Of a DNA stretch of 64,000 nucleotides, positions 54,584-64,000 are shown piece by piece. The DNA lies in assembly GCA_037440405.1 (NCBI GenBank), contig JBBIUE010000004.1, positions 1-64,000 on the forward strand. The letters run 5' to 3'. Within the stretch, counting starts at the first letter, position 1. The number at the start of each line of letters is the position of its first letter. The position numbers and the translations under genes were made by a program. Below the pieces are notes generated by a model. The model was not told where the DNA came from. It did not search any database and was given only the letters and a program-made list of their open reading frames with translations. The stretch is from JANMGV01 sp037440405 (GTDB lineage: Bacteria; Planctomycetota; Planctomycetia; Pirellulales; Pirellulaceae).

Positions 54584-54815
54584 CCCATGAATGACTAGCC
54601 CATCAATGATTCTCCGGTTCTTCGTCCATCCAAACTTCGTCGGATCTCGAGTTTAAGGGAAACGCACTGGCTTATAGATGTTCGGGCTCAAACCGTGTGC
54701 TCAAGCAATGCGGCTTGTCCTCGCGGCACTCAAGATCTCCTCACCAGTATGAGTCCTTGTGGTCGATCATTCCAATCAATGACGGACGATCCGTATGCTT
54801 GGACTGCGGATGGTT

Positions 54816-56207
54816 TTATGACTGGTCTTGTACTGACTTGCGTCGTAGTGGCTGCCGTTCTTGCTGCATGATCTTGGGAACAGAAGCAATTCCAAGCATC
54901 CAAAATAACACGGACTGATAGTCGGGAGCTGGCCAGACCGTACCGATCACGAGAATCATGGCACCGAGCGATGCTGCGAGAAAGGCGGTCAATGCTCGAA
55001 CGTCTCCGTTGGAAGCAATACTTCGGAGCACCAATCGCACGAAGGCAGCCGCGAGCATCCCGGCGAAGCAGATCACTCCGAGCCAACCAAAACGCAACAT
55101 CATGAGAAGGTAACTGTTGTCAACGAACTTCCAGTACTTCAGCGCGGCTGGGTCCGCGATTTGAACTCCGACTCGCGGCGGGAAGACTAGAGCGTTCGAA
55201 GTTCCATAACCGAATAGCCCTCCACGCAATGCGGCGGGGCCATACAGTTTCAGTTCGAACCACCGCGTCATGCTTCCTGATGTTTCGACGAATCCTTCGT
55301 CGGTTTTCACCAAAGCGTTTTGTTTTCGGAATCCGTCAATTCTACCCGACTGAACCATGGCATCTTTGACGGTCGGCCAAAACAAGACGACGAGCAGAAG
55401 GACTGCTACGGTCGCGGCTCCGATGGGGATTCGTGATTTGGGAATCAAAATGGAAATGGCGATCGCGAACGCCGCAACGACACCAAGGATTGGTGCTCGC
55501 GATACGGTGAAGAAGATTCCACCGCACGCAATGATCAGCGACAGGATCCAATACGGAGCCCAGTCTTTTCGGAGGGCTTTGTAGACGGCAAACATAGGGA
55601 AGGCGAGCAGCATCAGTTGGACATTGCCGAAATAGATCGGATGCGACCGAGTTCCCCAAGCTCGATAAAGTCCCCATCGCGCTGTCTCACGCCCAATATT
55701 CTCAAACGGTCGTTCTCCGTGGATCCATTCAAAAGGATGAATGCCGAATATCGACTCCATGGCGCTCCCAATACCAAGGATGATCGAAGCGGCAACTCCG
55801 ATCGGCACCAGTTTTTCGACGTCTGACCAACGCTGGAATGCAAGCCTGCCCGCGAAATAGGGAACCGCCCACTCAACGTAGGCACGGGCGACATGAAGAA
55901 AGGTCCAGCCATCGTGAATGGTGTCCGAAACGACATGGACGGCGATCCAGCCTAATCCGAAATAGTCAACGACGTTCAACCGAATTGGAAAATTCGATCG
56001 AGGGTGAAAGCAATACATGCTAAGGCAGACAATCGTCGCTGCATGATAAGCAAAAAAGGGAAGCCCATACAATTCGATATTAGACCACGCCGGAACGAGC
56101 ATCAGCAGAAGAAAGACAAGACCGATGGCATATTGCGGAGTGACCTTGATGGCCGCCCAAATCCAAATCAGTGCGATGACGACGACGGTTCCAATCCAAG
56201 CTGCCAT
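54816..56207 (-). CDS. O-antigen ligase/polymerase-like membrane protein
   Basis: A 463-residue protein with about 11 membrane helices. The large loop between helices carries RSHPIYFGNVQLMLLAFPMF and GTSNALVFPPRVGV, like the Wzy/WaaL family (Wzy_C), which join lipid-linked glycans or ligate them to an acceptor. The loop residues Arg and His match the usual catalytic charge pattern loosely. It is the last gene of the minus-strand operon that begins with the PKS, with only 46 bases between it and the acyltransferase gene, so it may attach a PKS-derived lipid or a lipid-linked sugar. Confidence 0.78.
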   Translation of the reverse strand: MAAWIGTVVVIALIWIWAAIKVTPQYAIGLVFLLLMLVPAWSNIELYGLPFFAYHAATIVCLSMYCFHPRSNFPIRLNVVDYFGLGWIAVHVVSDTIHDGWTFLHVARAYVEWAVPYFAGRLAFQRWSDVEKLVPIGVAASIILGIGSAMESIFGIHPFEWIHGERPFENIGRETARWGLYRAWGTRSHPIYFGNVQLMLLAFPMFAVYKALRKDWAPYWILSLIIACGGIFFTVSRAPILGVVAAFAIAISILIPKSRIPIGAATVAVLLLVVLFWPTVKDAMVQSGRIDGFRKQNALVKTDEGFVETSGSMTRWFELKLYGPAALRGGLFGYGTSNALVFPPRVGVQIADPAALKYWKFVDNSYLLMMLRFGWLGVICFAGMLAAAFVRLVLRSIASNGDVRALTAFLAASLGAMILVIGTVWPAPDYQSVLFWMLGIASVPKIMQQERQPLRRKSVQDQS

Positions 56208-56253
56208 TCTTTAACTCAATTCGATTGTCGGGATTCGCAAGGTCGATGACGTA

Positions 56254-57804
56254 TCACCCACGTTGTTTTACGGAACCAGTCAGCGTTCCATGCTCGTTGC
56301 GGTTCTCGTCGATCCAATCGGTCCAGGCTTGAACCAAAGACGCAAAGAAGTTGTCCGACTCTGTTCCGAATACGGATCGATCCATGCATGCGGAGAGCGA
56401 GAGTCGACCAGCTGTGAGGACGAGTCCAACGCCGAGACCTGTTCCTGGGCGAAGCGGCGGGATGGCGTAGACCTGCAACAGACGCATCCCACCGATTACG
56501 GGGCTTTGTTCATCGCGTTCATAACGTCGTCGATGCCGTCGCGAAACATCTCCCAAATTGGTTAGAACCGCAGTCGCCAGCGGAATCGGCAGGCGGAGAA
56601 AATGCTTAGCCAAGAGATGGACTCCAGGGAGCTTCTGAAAGATTCCGAGTATGGTCACAAAATCTTGCGCCAGCCGCAATCGTCGAATTTGATCAAGCTG
56701 ACGGCTTACAGAGGCGTGTAGGCCATCCCAGCATTCTAAGTCGCGGCCAGTGACAACAACGAAACCAAATCCAAAGCGATTCGCTGCTGGCAAACAGCGG
56801 TCACGAATGGTGCGGAGATCCGTTGGAATGAGGATGCGAACGCGATCCTTGCGTGACTCAGGACGTTGCTGCACGTTCCATTCGATGATCGACTTGCTGA
56901 GCAAGCATGCTGCCAGATCGTTCAAACGTACGTTCTGATGTTCGCATCGTTTCACGATCCTTGCCGTGTGTTCCTGCGAGAACGTATGGAGACGCACTGA
57001 AAAAGTCTGGCTCAATCGATTCGAGTTGTCCGATGTGTTTTGCCGCTTCGCATTCGGAAACATGGGTTTCGGATTGAAAGCGTGGAACTTGAATGCATTG
57101 ATCAGTTTCTCGAAGAGGTTCGTAGGACGCGATTGGTTCGTCGATAACATGTTCCTAGATTGGTCGCGATCGACGAGTAGCTTTGAATCGATCTTCGACC
57201 AGGAAATGGTTGAACTGATCGATGTCCTATTTCCTGCATCCGGTAGACCATTCGATCGTGCAGACTCGACGAGAGTATCATACGCCAGCAAGAAATCTTT
57301 GACAAAAGTGCGTCCACCCAGGCCATCGCAATTCGCATGATGAAAATCGAAGACGATCTCAGATTCGCCTTCGCTATTGCGTCCCCAGATTCGCAGTCCG
57401 CGATACTCCTCCGAGGAGGTCCAATCAAATCGAATCGATTGCGGCGGATCGTGAAAGGTTCCTTCTCCCCACAAAACGTCGCATCGGCAAACCGGTGGTA
57501 GTTGCCAGTAGCGTGGATTGTCTTTGCTATCTGGAACCGCGAGAAGCAAGGCATGTCGCCGGACTGCAATCGAGACAGCGATTCGAAGGATTCGCTCGTC
57601 TACCGTTCCTTCGAATCGATTGGCCACCCGAAAACGCTTTGGATAATCCGGTAAGTCATCCCAAAGCATGTAGCGTTCCATCCGTCCCAACTTCAATGGG
57701 AAATGCTCGTGGCCCAAGACATCCTCTCGATAGATCTCCATCGTAGGAGACGAAGTCATCACCTCACCGCTTTGCTGTTTGTTTCGTCGATAGTCAAAGA
57801 GCAC
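56254..57804 (-). CDS. Condensation/PapA-type acyltransferase (HHxxxDG)
   Basis: A protein of about 516 residues of the CoA-dependent acyltransferase/condensation superfamily. The catalytic motif HHANCDG (HHxxxDG) is in FDFHHANCDGLGGRTF. The second-half landmarks are RILIPTDLRTIRDR, NRFGFGFVVVTG and the small-to-large domain crossover. Members make esters or amides from acyl-CoA or carrier-bound chains, such as PapA in mycobacterial polyketide lipids. Here the acyl donor may be the chain made by the PKS two genes upstream. GTG 57804 has AAGGA nine bases upstream; ATG 57759 is the alternative. Confidence 0.82.
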   Translation of the reverse strand: MLFDYRRNKQQSGEVMTSSPTMEIYREDVLGHEHFPLKLGRMERYMLWDDLPDYPKRFRVANRFEGTVDERILRIAVSIAVRRHALLLAVPDSKDNPRYWQLPPVCRCDVLWGEGTFHDPPQSIRFDWTSSEEYRGLRIWGRNSEGESEIVFDFHHANCDGLGGRTFVKDFLLAYDTLVESARSNGLPDAGNRTSISSTISWSKIDSKLLVDRDQSRNMLSTNQSRPTNLFEKLINAFKFHAFNPKPMFPNAKRQNTSDNSNRLSQTFSVRLHTFSQEHTARIVKRCEHQNVRLNDLAACLLSKSIIEWNVQQRPESRKDRVRILIPTDLRTIRDRCLPAANRFGFGFVVVTGRDLECWDGLHASVSRQLDQIRRLRLAQDFVTILGIFQKLPGVHLLAKHFLRLPIPLATAVLTNLGDVSRRHRRRYERDEQSPVIGGMRLLQVYAIPPLRPGTGLGVGLVLTAGRLSLSACMDRSVFGTESDNFFASLVQAWTDWIDENRNEHGTLTGSVKQRG

Positions 57805-57867
57805 GTGAACTCATCCTTGTTATATTCTTGTCACGATTGTTCCGTTCTCGAGCATCCAACGTATCAA

Positions 57868-58626
57868 CTAACCGTGGAGCGAAACGCCTCCGTCGATCAC
57901 CAGAGTGTGACCTTGCACCAGTTTGCTCGCAGGGCCGACGAGAAAATGGATGGCGTCGGCGACGTGCTCGGGTAAGAGTCTTTCGTCGCGAGGGACCAGC
58001 ATTCGTTGCTGAACTGCATCAAAGAGCTCTTGTGGAACAACTTTGGTTGAATCCGTGGCAACCAACCCTGCCATCACACAGTTGCAATTGATTCCATGTG
58101 GTCCAAGTTCGAATGCCAAGTGTCGAACAAGACTTTCCAGTGCCGCCTTCGACGCTCCGATGACTCCATAAGACGGCAGCGCTCGGATCGAACCATGGCT
58201 GGATACCGCGACGATTTTTCCTCCGCCGGAGGCTCGCATCATAGGAACGACGAGTTGAGCCAGCAACATCAATGCACGAGCATTGGTCCGCATCGCTGCA
58301 TCGAAGTGACGGGCATTTGCGTTCATGACATTTCGAAATCCGCCCGAGGCTGCGTTGCTGATTAGAATATCGCAGCGTCCAAATTGCTCACGAACCATCT
58401 CCACCATCTGAGCAAGATCGTCTTCCTCGCCGATATCCGCTTTGACGGCGATGGCTTTGCGTCCAAGGTCGATAATCGCCTGAGCCACTTCGCGAGCCGC
58501 ACCGTCGCTGGTCACATAGTTGATCGCGATGTCGGCACCGGAACGCGCCAGTCGCAGCGCTGTGGCGCGCCCGATACCGCGAGCACCTCCGGTCACCAAG
58601 GCAACTTTCCCCAACAGCTCTTCCAT
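57868..58626 (-). CDS. Short-chain dehydrogenase (FabG/FabI-like enoyl or ketoreductase)
   Basis: A 252-residue SDR. Cofactor loop VTGGARGIGRATA, NAASGG where NNAG is usual, Ser in VAVSSHGSI and catalytic Y-x3-K (YGVIGASKA) are seen, with a C-terminal DGGVSL. It is close in length and pattern to FabG-type reductases and the FabL family. It starts 31 bases after the PKS stop, on the same strand, so it likely acts on the PKS product, replacing a reductase domain missing from that protein. ATG 58626 follows CGGAAG at 8 bases. Confidence 0.9.
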   Translation of the reverse strand: MEELLGKVALVTGGARGIGRATALRLARSGADIAINYVTSDGAAREVAQAIIDLGRKAIAVKADIGEEDDLAQMVEMVREQFGRCDILISNAASGGFRNVMNANARHFDAAMRTNARALMLLAQLVVPMMRASGGGKIVAVSSHGSIRALPSYGVIGASKAALESLVRHLAFELGPHGINCNCVMAGLVATDSTKVVPQELFDAVQQRMLVPRDERLLPEHVADAIHFLVGPASKLVQGHTLVIDGGVSLHG

Positions 58627-58657
58627 TGCAATACTTCCGATTCTCGCCAGCTTGATT

Positions 58658-61600
58658 CTATGATTCAAGCCAACTAATTTGATAGTTCATGGCTTCAATC
58701 AGAACGGTATTGTCGCTAGTTGTCATCCGGAAATCGAACCACGCATGGCGTCCTTCAGTTCGCTTCCATCGAGACTCAACCAAGCATGTTTCTCCTGGCT
58801 GAGGTAGCCCATGGAATACCAAATCTCCGAATCCGACCGGTAGGCTGATTCCTTGCCGGACATGCTTCCAGGCCAAAATTCCCGTCGAAAAAAGGCATGC
58901 GTCGAGTGCAGCGCACGGAATGTTCCAACCTTCTATTTCTCGGTGCAAACCGGCCAAATGGACCAATGAAGGAGCTAAAATGAAGCCATAGGATCGATCT
59001 CCGTAAACGCAAGCTTTCTTGAGCGCTTGAAAGCTTGGACCAACATAGAAAGCTGGATTCTTCTCGGGATACCGAACTCGCTCCCAAGGGAGGGAATTGA
59101 TGTCTGGGACGTTCCAGTCGAGCGATTCACGGTGAGCTAGATTTGCAACTTCCGCTTTCATGTAGGGTCGAGATTTCTCGACAAGCGTGCCGTTCCTGGC
59201 GTGAAAGTCAGACCGTAGAACCACGGAGCATCGATTGGCGTCGATGATTTGTCGAATGACTTCGACGGTCAGTGGGCGGTCATCGAAGAATCGTAGCCCG
59301 CGGAGGACTTCGATGCTCTTGAAATGAACAGGGCGATTTTTGGAACGCCAATCCTCCAGCCTCAGCGCGCCGAGGGCCGGTTCGATGAGTAGCTCCAGAC
59401 CAACAACGACGGGGAGGAGCGGGCGATCTTGGAAACAGTGCTCCAGAAGAAACGTTTCTTTTTTGGGGTCGAGGACGCACGAATCGCGAGTTGTTTTCGC
59501 ATCGATGGCTTCCGATGGATTGCAGAGCAAGCTTCGATGGTGAACGACTCGAGCCGATCCGTTTGTCTCTCGCACTCGAGTCTCTGCTGGGACAAACACT
59601 CGATAATAGCGATTATCGGTGATCAAGATTTCCCGTTCAGGTAATCCCGCATCCAATTCACGAATCAGATGTTTTGCTCCTTCGCGGGCTGGCATGAACT
59701 GCATGTCAACCAGTTCTAATCCGAGACGAGTGCCAGGTTTCGTTGCCATCCCCACATCGTCCCAAGCGTGCCAATGAAAGGTCGTCGCAGGAACCTCAGG
59801 GCGAATGTCGCGGTACCAATCGACAATCTTTGCAAGCATCTCGTTGGCAGCGGCATAGTCCGAATTGCCATTCGCACCGAATCTTCCGCTGATCGAACCA
59901 AATCCCACAAAGCATTCCAGCGGATCGTGCATCGTGAGATACATGAGGTTGATCGTTCCTTCAATCTTCGGACCCAAGCACTCCTCGACTTTGTCAGGGC
60001 GTTTTCTGTCAAATCGTGCGTCTTGACCGGCACCTGCGCCATGAACGACACCCGTGATCGGTCCGAAATCTCGACGAATGGATTCGATCACTTTCTCGAG
60101 CGCAGCGAAATCCTTGACATCGCACGAGTGATAATGTGCCTCGATTCCGGCTTGTTGCAACTCCCACAGATTTTTCTGAATCTGAAGAACTTTCTCTTGT
60201 TGCTGCCAAGACTGGAGAACGTTCTCGCCTCGCTGGCGGGCCTGATCCATGAACTTGACTTTGAACTGACGGAGTTCCTCTTCCGATTGCGGGTGCCAAT
60301 TTGCTTGTGGTTGTTGGCAAGGTGTCTTCCCGATCAAGTGAACATGCACACCATACCGTTGAGCAATTTTCCTCGCAGTGAATTGAGTGATACCCCGTGC
60401 GCCGCCAGTCAGTATCCAGTTTCCACCTCGGGTGTAAACTTTCGGAGTCGCTACCTGAAGCTGCTTTGGGAAGATGCGAACCGTCATGCGTTCGTCGTTG
60501 CGATAGGTGATTTCGTTCTCGTAAGATGAATTCGCCAATTCCTGCCACGCGATGCGAACGCCCTGTTGCGGGTTCGCGTCAGGAGGCAAATCGATGATCT
60601 TGATCGGCAACGCTGTGTAGCCATTGACCCAAAACTCGATTTGCAGCGCTTTCAATAGTCCTGAAATACCGCCACTTTCGACCGCGATAATCTTATCTTC
60701 AAGTCCGAAACTTCCACCGAGCCCAGCCAACGCGACAAGCGTGGTTTGCTCCGCAAATTTTCCTGCCAGCGCTCGCTCATACCATCGCTGGCTCAAGTAA
60801 AAGATGGAGCGGAATCCGCTCGATTTCCGTAATTGCCACCAAGTCGGCTCGAACTGCGTCGATGCTGCAGTGTCACGGGCCGATGCAATGAACCAATGAT
60901 GCACAGGATGCTGGGCGGAAAAACGATCAAACTTTTCAATGGCCTCAGACAGTGGCAGAGCGCTCTCAAGCTTCAAACACGCGACGCCGTCTCGATTTAG
61001 TTGTGAGACCATCGCGTCTGCATGCGCATTGCTGCCGAGCACAACGGCGGCTCCTGTCCATTCAGGCTTGGCAAACCATCGACTCGCTTTGCGTGCTGGA
61101 TGCAGACGGAGGACAAAGCGCCGACAGACGTCCTTCGAGGCCGAACCATTCGATTCTTCGCTACCGACTTCTGTCTCGCGAACTTGAACGGGAGGGGCGG
61201 ACTCAACGCAACGTATGAATTGTGTCCAATCCTCAATGAAACTTGATCGAAGCAGGATTGGAGCAATATTGACAATGCTCATTCCGGAGCCATCGGCCAG
61301 CCCTCGCAATCGGTTTTGAGTTGGCGGAGGCAATTCTTCGGTTGCCGTAAGCGTTCCATGATGCTGTTCCACGGTGGGTTTGTGATCTGCGTGATGCGTC
61401 AGGAAGTTCCAAAGATGATGTCCGTTTTCCTGCGCCCACTGATACGCTTCCCGATACTCCGGTGTGCGATCCACCTGCAAGGCAGAAGTTTCTCCGGAGG
61501 CCATTTCTGCACTGCCATTCGACTGCGAAGTTCGTGGAGCCGTTTCGATTGGCTGGCACGGCTCAGCTTGTTGCGGCGCTCTGTCACTGGCGAATAAGCC

Positions 61601-64000
61601 AATGATGTGATTCAAGGTCCGACATTGAGCGAGCGTCTCTCGGTCCGACAGCTCGATCGCAAGATGATAGTGATTCCGCATTTCTCCAAACAATTGAGCG
61701 AGTTTGATGCTGTCCAAGCCCAGATCAGCTTCAAAGTCCGCGTCGAGTTCGACAACATCAGGAGGATACCCGGTATGATCGACAACAAAATCAACTAAAA
61801 ACTTTGTCAGCTCCGCTTCAGGGACAACTTTCCAGCGTTCCGTCGAACTCGACAAATCGAAAGTCGAGCAATCGAGCGTGTCAGCACTTGCCGCCACTAA
61901 ATGATGCGTCGGATCAAGTGGTGCTACGGGTTCCCGATTCGCGTGTGGCGTAGGAAGAAGCGTCTTAACGAGGGTGGATTCGGCTTCCAACGGGTTCGAC
62001 AAAACATCCAGAGCGGTTGGGGTCGTCTCGCCATGATTCGTTAGCACCGATTCAATCACTATGGGCTGATCTGGTTCGGCCGTAGAAGAGTCTTGCTGAT
62101 TCGTCGCGTGTCCCAGTGCACTTTGTCCAAGAAACTCGATCATTTGTCGAAGCGTCCGGACTTTGCCGTCCAATAGCGGCTGAACATCAAATTCGATCAT
62201 CGCGCGCAGTTCGCCGTAAAGCTGAGCCTGCTTGATGCTGTCGATTCCAAGATCGGCTTCGAGGTCCCAATCTAACTCAATCATGTCGGGCGGATAGCCG
62301 GTTTGTTCGACGATGAAGTCGCGAAGGAACGCCTCCAATGACTGAGCGTCACTGAAAATTCCAGCAGAATTCTGATTCATGGAAACTTTTGTGGATTTAG
62401 CTGTGACCGGATCGCACGCCGTTGTTCCCGGTGACCCTTGGGGGGGCAAGACCGATGCTAAGGAGCCGACACGACTCGAATGGTCGTCGTCCATGGGTTG
62501 CGGTATTTCATGGAGTGGTCCACTCCGAGCTTGCACTGTCGCTCGTTCGCGCAATCGTTGCCGACGTCGCTGGGTTGCGTCGAGCACAATGGGTTGCAAG
62601 TTTGGTCTCAGTTGCGAATTCTGGAACGCGGAATGATGTTCGGAGATATCTCCAGCTGAGGTTGCTGGTGCGACACCGAATAGTTCGAGAATGGCGTTCA
62701 ATTCGGCAAGGCTTCTTTCGCAATCCCCGTCGGCACGTTCGAGCGACCAAAGCGTGACGTTTCGATCTGCCAGGATAGCTCGGTTCAGGTTGGTTAGCAC
62801 TTGTCCTGGCCCAATTTCAACGAACGCTCTTCCACCATCCTGATAGAGACGTTCGATCGCATCGCGATACAACACAGGAGTCGTCAGTTGCTCGATCAAG
62901 CCACGTCGAATCTCGTTCGGATCAGCAACATATTTGTTTGAAATCGTGCTGAAGAACGGGAAAACGGGTGGCGCAATCGGAGCTTGGCGAGCATGAGGAC
63001 TCAGCTCGACTTGAGCGGCCCCCATCATGGGAGTATGAAACGCTGCTGGAACTGCCAGTGCAGTGGCAGCGATTCCCTTCTTCATCATGGCTTCAGACCA
63101 CTGCTTGAGCTCATCCAAAGCCCCTCCAAAAACAACCTGCTTCGGTCCGTTGACGTGAGTCAACCAGATGGGAGCCGGGTACGTCGCCAACAAACCTCGA
63201 ACGGATTCTGCATCCGACGCGACCGAAACGAGTCCACCGCGATTGGGAATACGGTCGACAGCCGCAGCCCGCGCTTGGACGAACCGCAGAGCCGCAGCTA
63301 AATCCCAACACTGGGCGGCCATCATTGCGCCCAGCTCTCCCAAGCTGTGGCCAACGGCTGCGTGCCAGGGGATGCTGCGCATGGGCAGGGCTCTCATCAA
63401 TACGTACTCAGCCACCAACATGCATGCTTGCGTTGGCCAAGTTGAACTCGCACTCCCACCTGCCATCTTGAGCAACTCGTCAAAAACGGGGCTGCCCAAA
63501 TGCTGGAGAATCGCATTCGCCTCTTCGAGCGCATTCTTAGCATCCAGCGAGAAGTGCGTCCATGTCTCGACCAACTTTCCGGATTGGGATCCTTGACCCG
63601 GATAAACGGCGACGATTGAGCGCTGGTTGTTCGCGGTCGGCTCCTTGACGAAAATCCCCTTCACAGTCAATCGGTGAAGTTGATCCAGCGACGAATCCGC
63701 CAGCAGTTTCAAGCGGTCCTGAAGTTCATCCTCGCCTCGAGCGACAATGATCGCTTGAAAAGGTCCGCTTTCTTTTGAAGGCGGCTTCAGCATTCTGTGT
63801 CTTGCCTGACGAATATCGCTAGCCGCAAGCCTCAATCCCTCCGCCGAATCGGAGTGCAGATGAAGTCGGGCGATCGGCATGAGTTGTGCTTGGTTCGGAA
63901 CTCGTTTCTGTCCCTGAGAGCTGGAAGTCATGGATGGTTCCGAAGCTCTCTCTTGAAGTGGATGTGGTTTCGCAATCGCTTTCGTATCATGCGATGACTC
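58658..64000 (-). CDS. Type I polyketide synthase of PUFA-synthase type (AT-ACP-ACP-KR-DH visible), partial at right edge
   Basis: The frame is open to the right edge (at least 1780 codons), so the N-terminus, probably with a KS domain, lies outside; the Met at 63931 need not be a start. Domains from left of protein to right: AT with YPGQGSQSGK and nucleophile Ser in GHSLGELGAM; a Ser/Thr/Pro-rich linker; two ACP domains with phosphopantetheine Ser in LGIDSIKQAQ (Ser codon 62237-62239) and LGLDSIKLAQ (61709-61711); a long spacer; KR with LTGGARGITQFT and the SISGRFGANGNSDYAAAN active site; and a C-terminal DH-like domain with EHCFQDRPLLPVVVG (H-x8-P). Order AT-ACP2-KR-DH matches PfaA-type PUFA synthases and related glycolipid PKSs. 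Confidence 0.92.
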   Translation of the reverse strand, partial: ESSHDTKAIAKPHPLQERASEPSMTSSSQGQKRVPNQAQLMPIARLHLHSDSAEGLRLAASDIRQARHRMLKPPSKESGPFQAIIVARGEDELQDRLKLLADSSLDQLHRLTVKGIFVKEPTANNQRSIVAVYPGQGSQSGKLVETWTHFSLDAKNALEEANAILQHLGSPVFDELLKMAGGSASSTWPTQACMLVAEYVLMRALPMRSIPWHAAVGHSLGELGAMMAAQCWDLAAALRFVQARAAAVDRIPNRGGLVSVASDAESVRGLLATYPAPIWLTHVNGPKQVVFGGALDELKQWSEAMMKKGIAATALAVPAAFHTPMMGAAQVELSPHARQAPIAPPVFPFFSTISNKYVADPNEIRRGLIEQLTTPVLYRDAIERLYQDGGRAFVEIGPGQVLTNLNRAILADRNVTLWSLERADGDCERSLAELNAILELFGVAPATSAGDISEHHSAFQNSQLRPNLQPIVLDATQRRRQRLRERATVQARSGPLHEIPQPMDDDHSSRVGSLASVLPPQGSPGTTACDPVTAKSTKVSMNQNSAGIFSDAQSLEAFLRDFIVEQTGYPPDMIELDWDLEADLGIDSIKQAQLYGELRAMIEFDVQPLLDGKVRTLRQMIEFLGQSALGHATNQQDSSTAEPDQPIVIESVLTNHGETTPTALDVLSNPLEAESTLVKTLLPTPHANREPVAPLDPTHHLVAASADTLDCSTFDLSSSTERWKVVPEAELTKFLVDFVVDHTGYPPDVVELDADFEADLGLDSIKLAQLFGEMRNHYHLAIELSDRETLAQCRTLNHIIGLFASDRAPQQAEPCQPIETAPRTSQSNGSAEMASGETSALQVDRTPEYREAYQWAQENGHHLWNFLTHHADHKPTVEQHHGTLTATEELPPPTQNRLRGLADGSGMSIVNIAPILLRSSFIEDWTQFIRCVESAPPVQVRETEVGSEESNGSASKDVCRRFVLRLHPARKASRWFAKPEWTGAAVVLGSNAHADAMVSQLNRDGVACLKLESALPLSEAIEKFDRFSAQHPVHHWFIASARDTAASTQFEPTWWQLRKSSGFRSIFYLSQRWYERALAGKFAEQTTLVALAGLGGSFGLEDKIIAVESGGISGLLKALQIEFWVNGYTALPIKIIDLPPDANPQQGVRIAWQELANSSYENEITYRNDERMTVRIFPKQLQVATPKVYTRGGNWILTGGARGITQFTARKIAQRYGVHVHLIGKTPCQQPQANWHPQSEEELRQFKVKFMDQARQRGENVLQSWQQQEKVLQIQKNLWELQQAGIEAHYHSCDVKDFAALEKVIESIRRDFGPITGVVHGAGAGQDARFDRKRPDKVEECLGPKIEGTINLMYLTMHDPLECFVGFGSISGRFGANGNSDYAAANEMLAKIVDWYRDIRPEVPATTFHWHAWDDVGMATKPGTRLGLELVDMQFMPAREGAKHLIRELDAGLPEREILITDNRYYRVFVPAETRVRETNGSARVVHHRSLLCNPSEAIDAKTTRDSCVLDPKKETFLLEHCFQDRPLLPVVVGLELLIEPALGALRLEDWRSKNRPVHFKSIEVLRGLRFFDDRPLTVEVIRQIIDANRCSVVLRSDFHARNGTLVEKSRPYMKAEVANLAHRESLDWNVPDINSLPWERVRYPEKNPAFYVGPSFQALKKACVYGDRSYGFILAPSLVHLAGLHREIEGWNIPCAALDACLFSTGILAWKHVRQGISLPVGFGDLVFHGLPQPGETCLVESRWKRTEGRHAWFDFRMTTSDNTVLIEAMNYQISWLES

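Overview
The window looks like chromosomal DNA of a Planctomycetota bacterium, probably of the Pirellulaceae (Rhodopirellula/Blastopirellula type). The evidence is the gene content seen by eye, not a database search. It has Ser/Thr kinases next to ECF sigma factors, an FG-GAP/VCBS repeat protein, a large sigma-factor/anti-sigma pair, a type I PKS of the polyunsaturated-fatty-acid-synthase kind, an adenine-specific type I restriction system, moderate GC content, and many short lineage-specific palindromic repeats in the gaps.

Layout. 1-5.4 kb: a zinc-ribbon Ser/Thr kinase running off the left edge, divergent from an ECF sigma factor and a second kinase that carries an apparent one-base frameshift in its glycine-rich loop. 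6-17 kb: housekeeping and metabolic genes (Tat-exported sugar isomerase-like protein, tRNA-Leu, ClpC, a four-S1-domain protein, aldo/keto reductase, MFS transporter, ApbE). 17-27.8 kb: an accessory/defence region. A type IC-like (EcoR124-like) operon hsdM - YhcG/DUF1016 nuclease - hsdS is separated from hsdR by a REP-associated tyrosine transposase (RAYT). Three clusters of one 28-bp repeat family sit in the gaps, and a decayed second DUF1016 gene follows hsdS. 27.8-30.5 kb: a GC-rich MarR-controlled cassette (marR, an Fe-S/SCP2 protein with an in-frame amber codon, an SDR) with two identical 17-bp putative operators.

30.8-54.6 kb: tRNA-Ser, an ECF sigma/anti-sigma pair divergent from an FHA-GAF-sigma54 activator, QueD-like protein, MazG-like protein, VCBS protein, PIG-L deacetylase with a methyltransferase, NadC, a polyprenyl-phosphate sugar transferase, XerC-like recombinase, an esterase, a DUF2079 membrane protein, HisF, PilT and a degenerate PilB/GspE paralogue, and bifunctional PutA. 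54.8-64 kb: a minus-strand biosynthetic operon running in from the right edge: PKS (AT, two ACPs, KR and DH visible; any upstream KS would lie outside), an SDR, an HHxxxDG acyltransferase and an O-antigen-ligase-like membrane protein. Together they suggest synthesis and transfer of a long-chain lipid or polyketide, possibly onto a surface glycan.

The observations I consider most worth checking are the RAYT/REP arrays embedded in the restriction locus, the three-copy TAEL spacer in HsdS, the catalytically degraded PilB-like ATPase, and the amber-interrupted MarR-regulated Fe-S/SCP2 gene. All functions are assigned by recognising motifs; no search was run.
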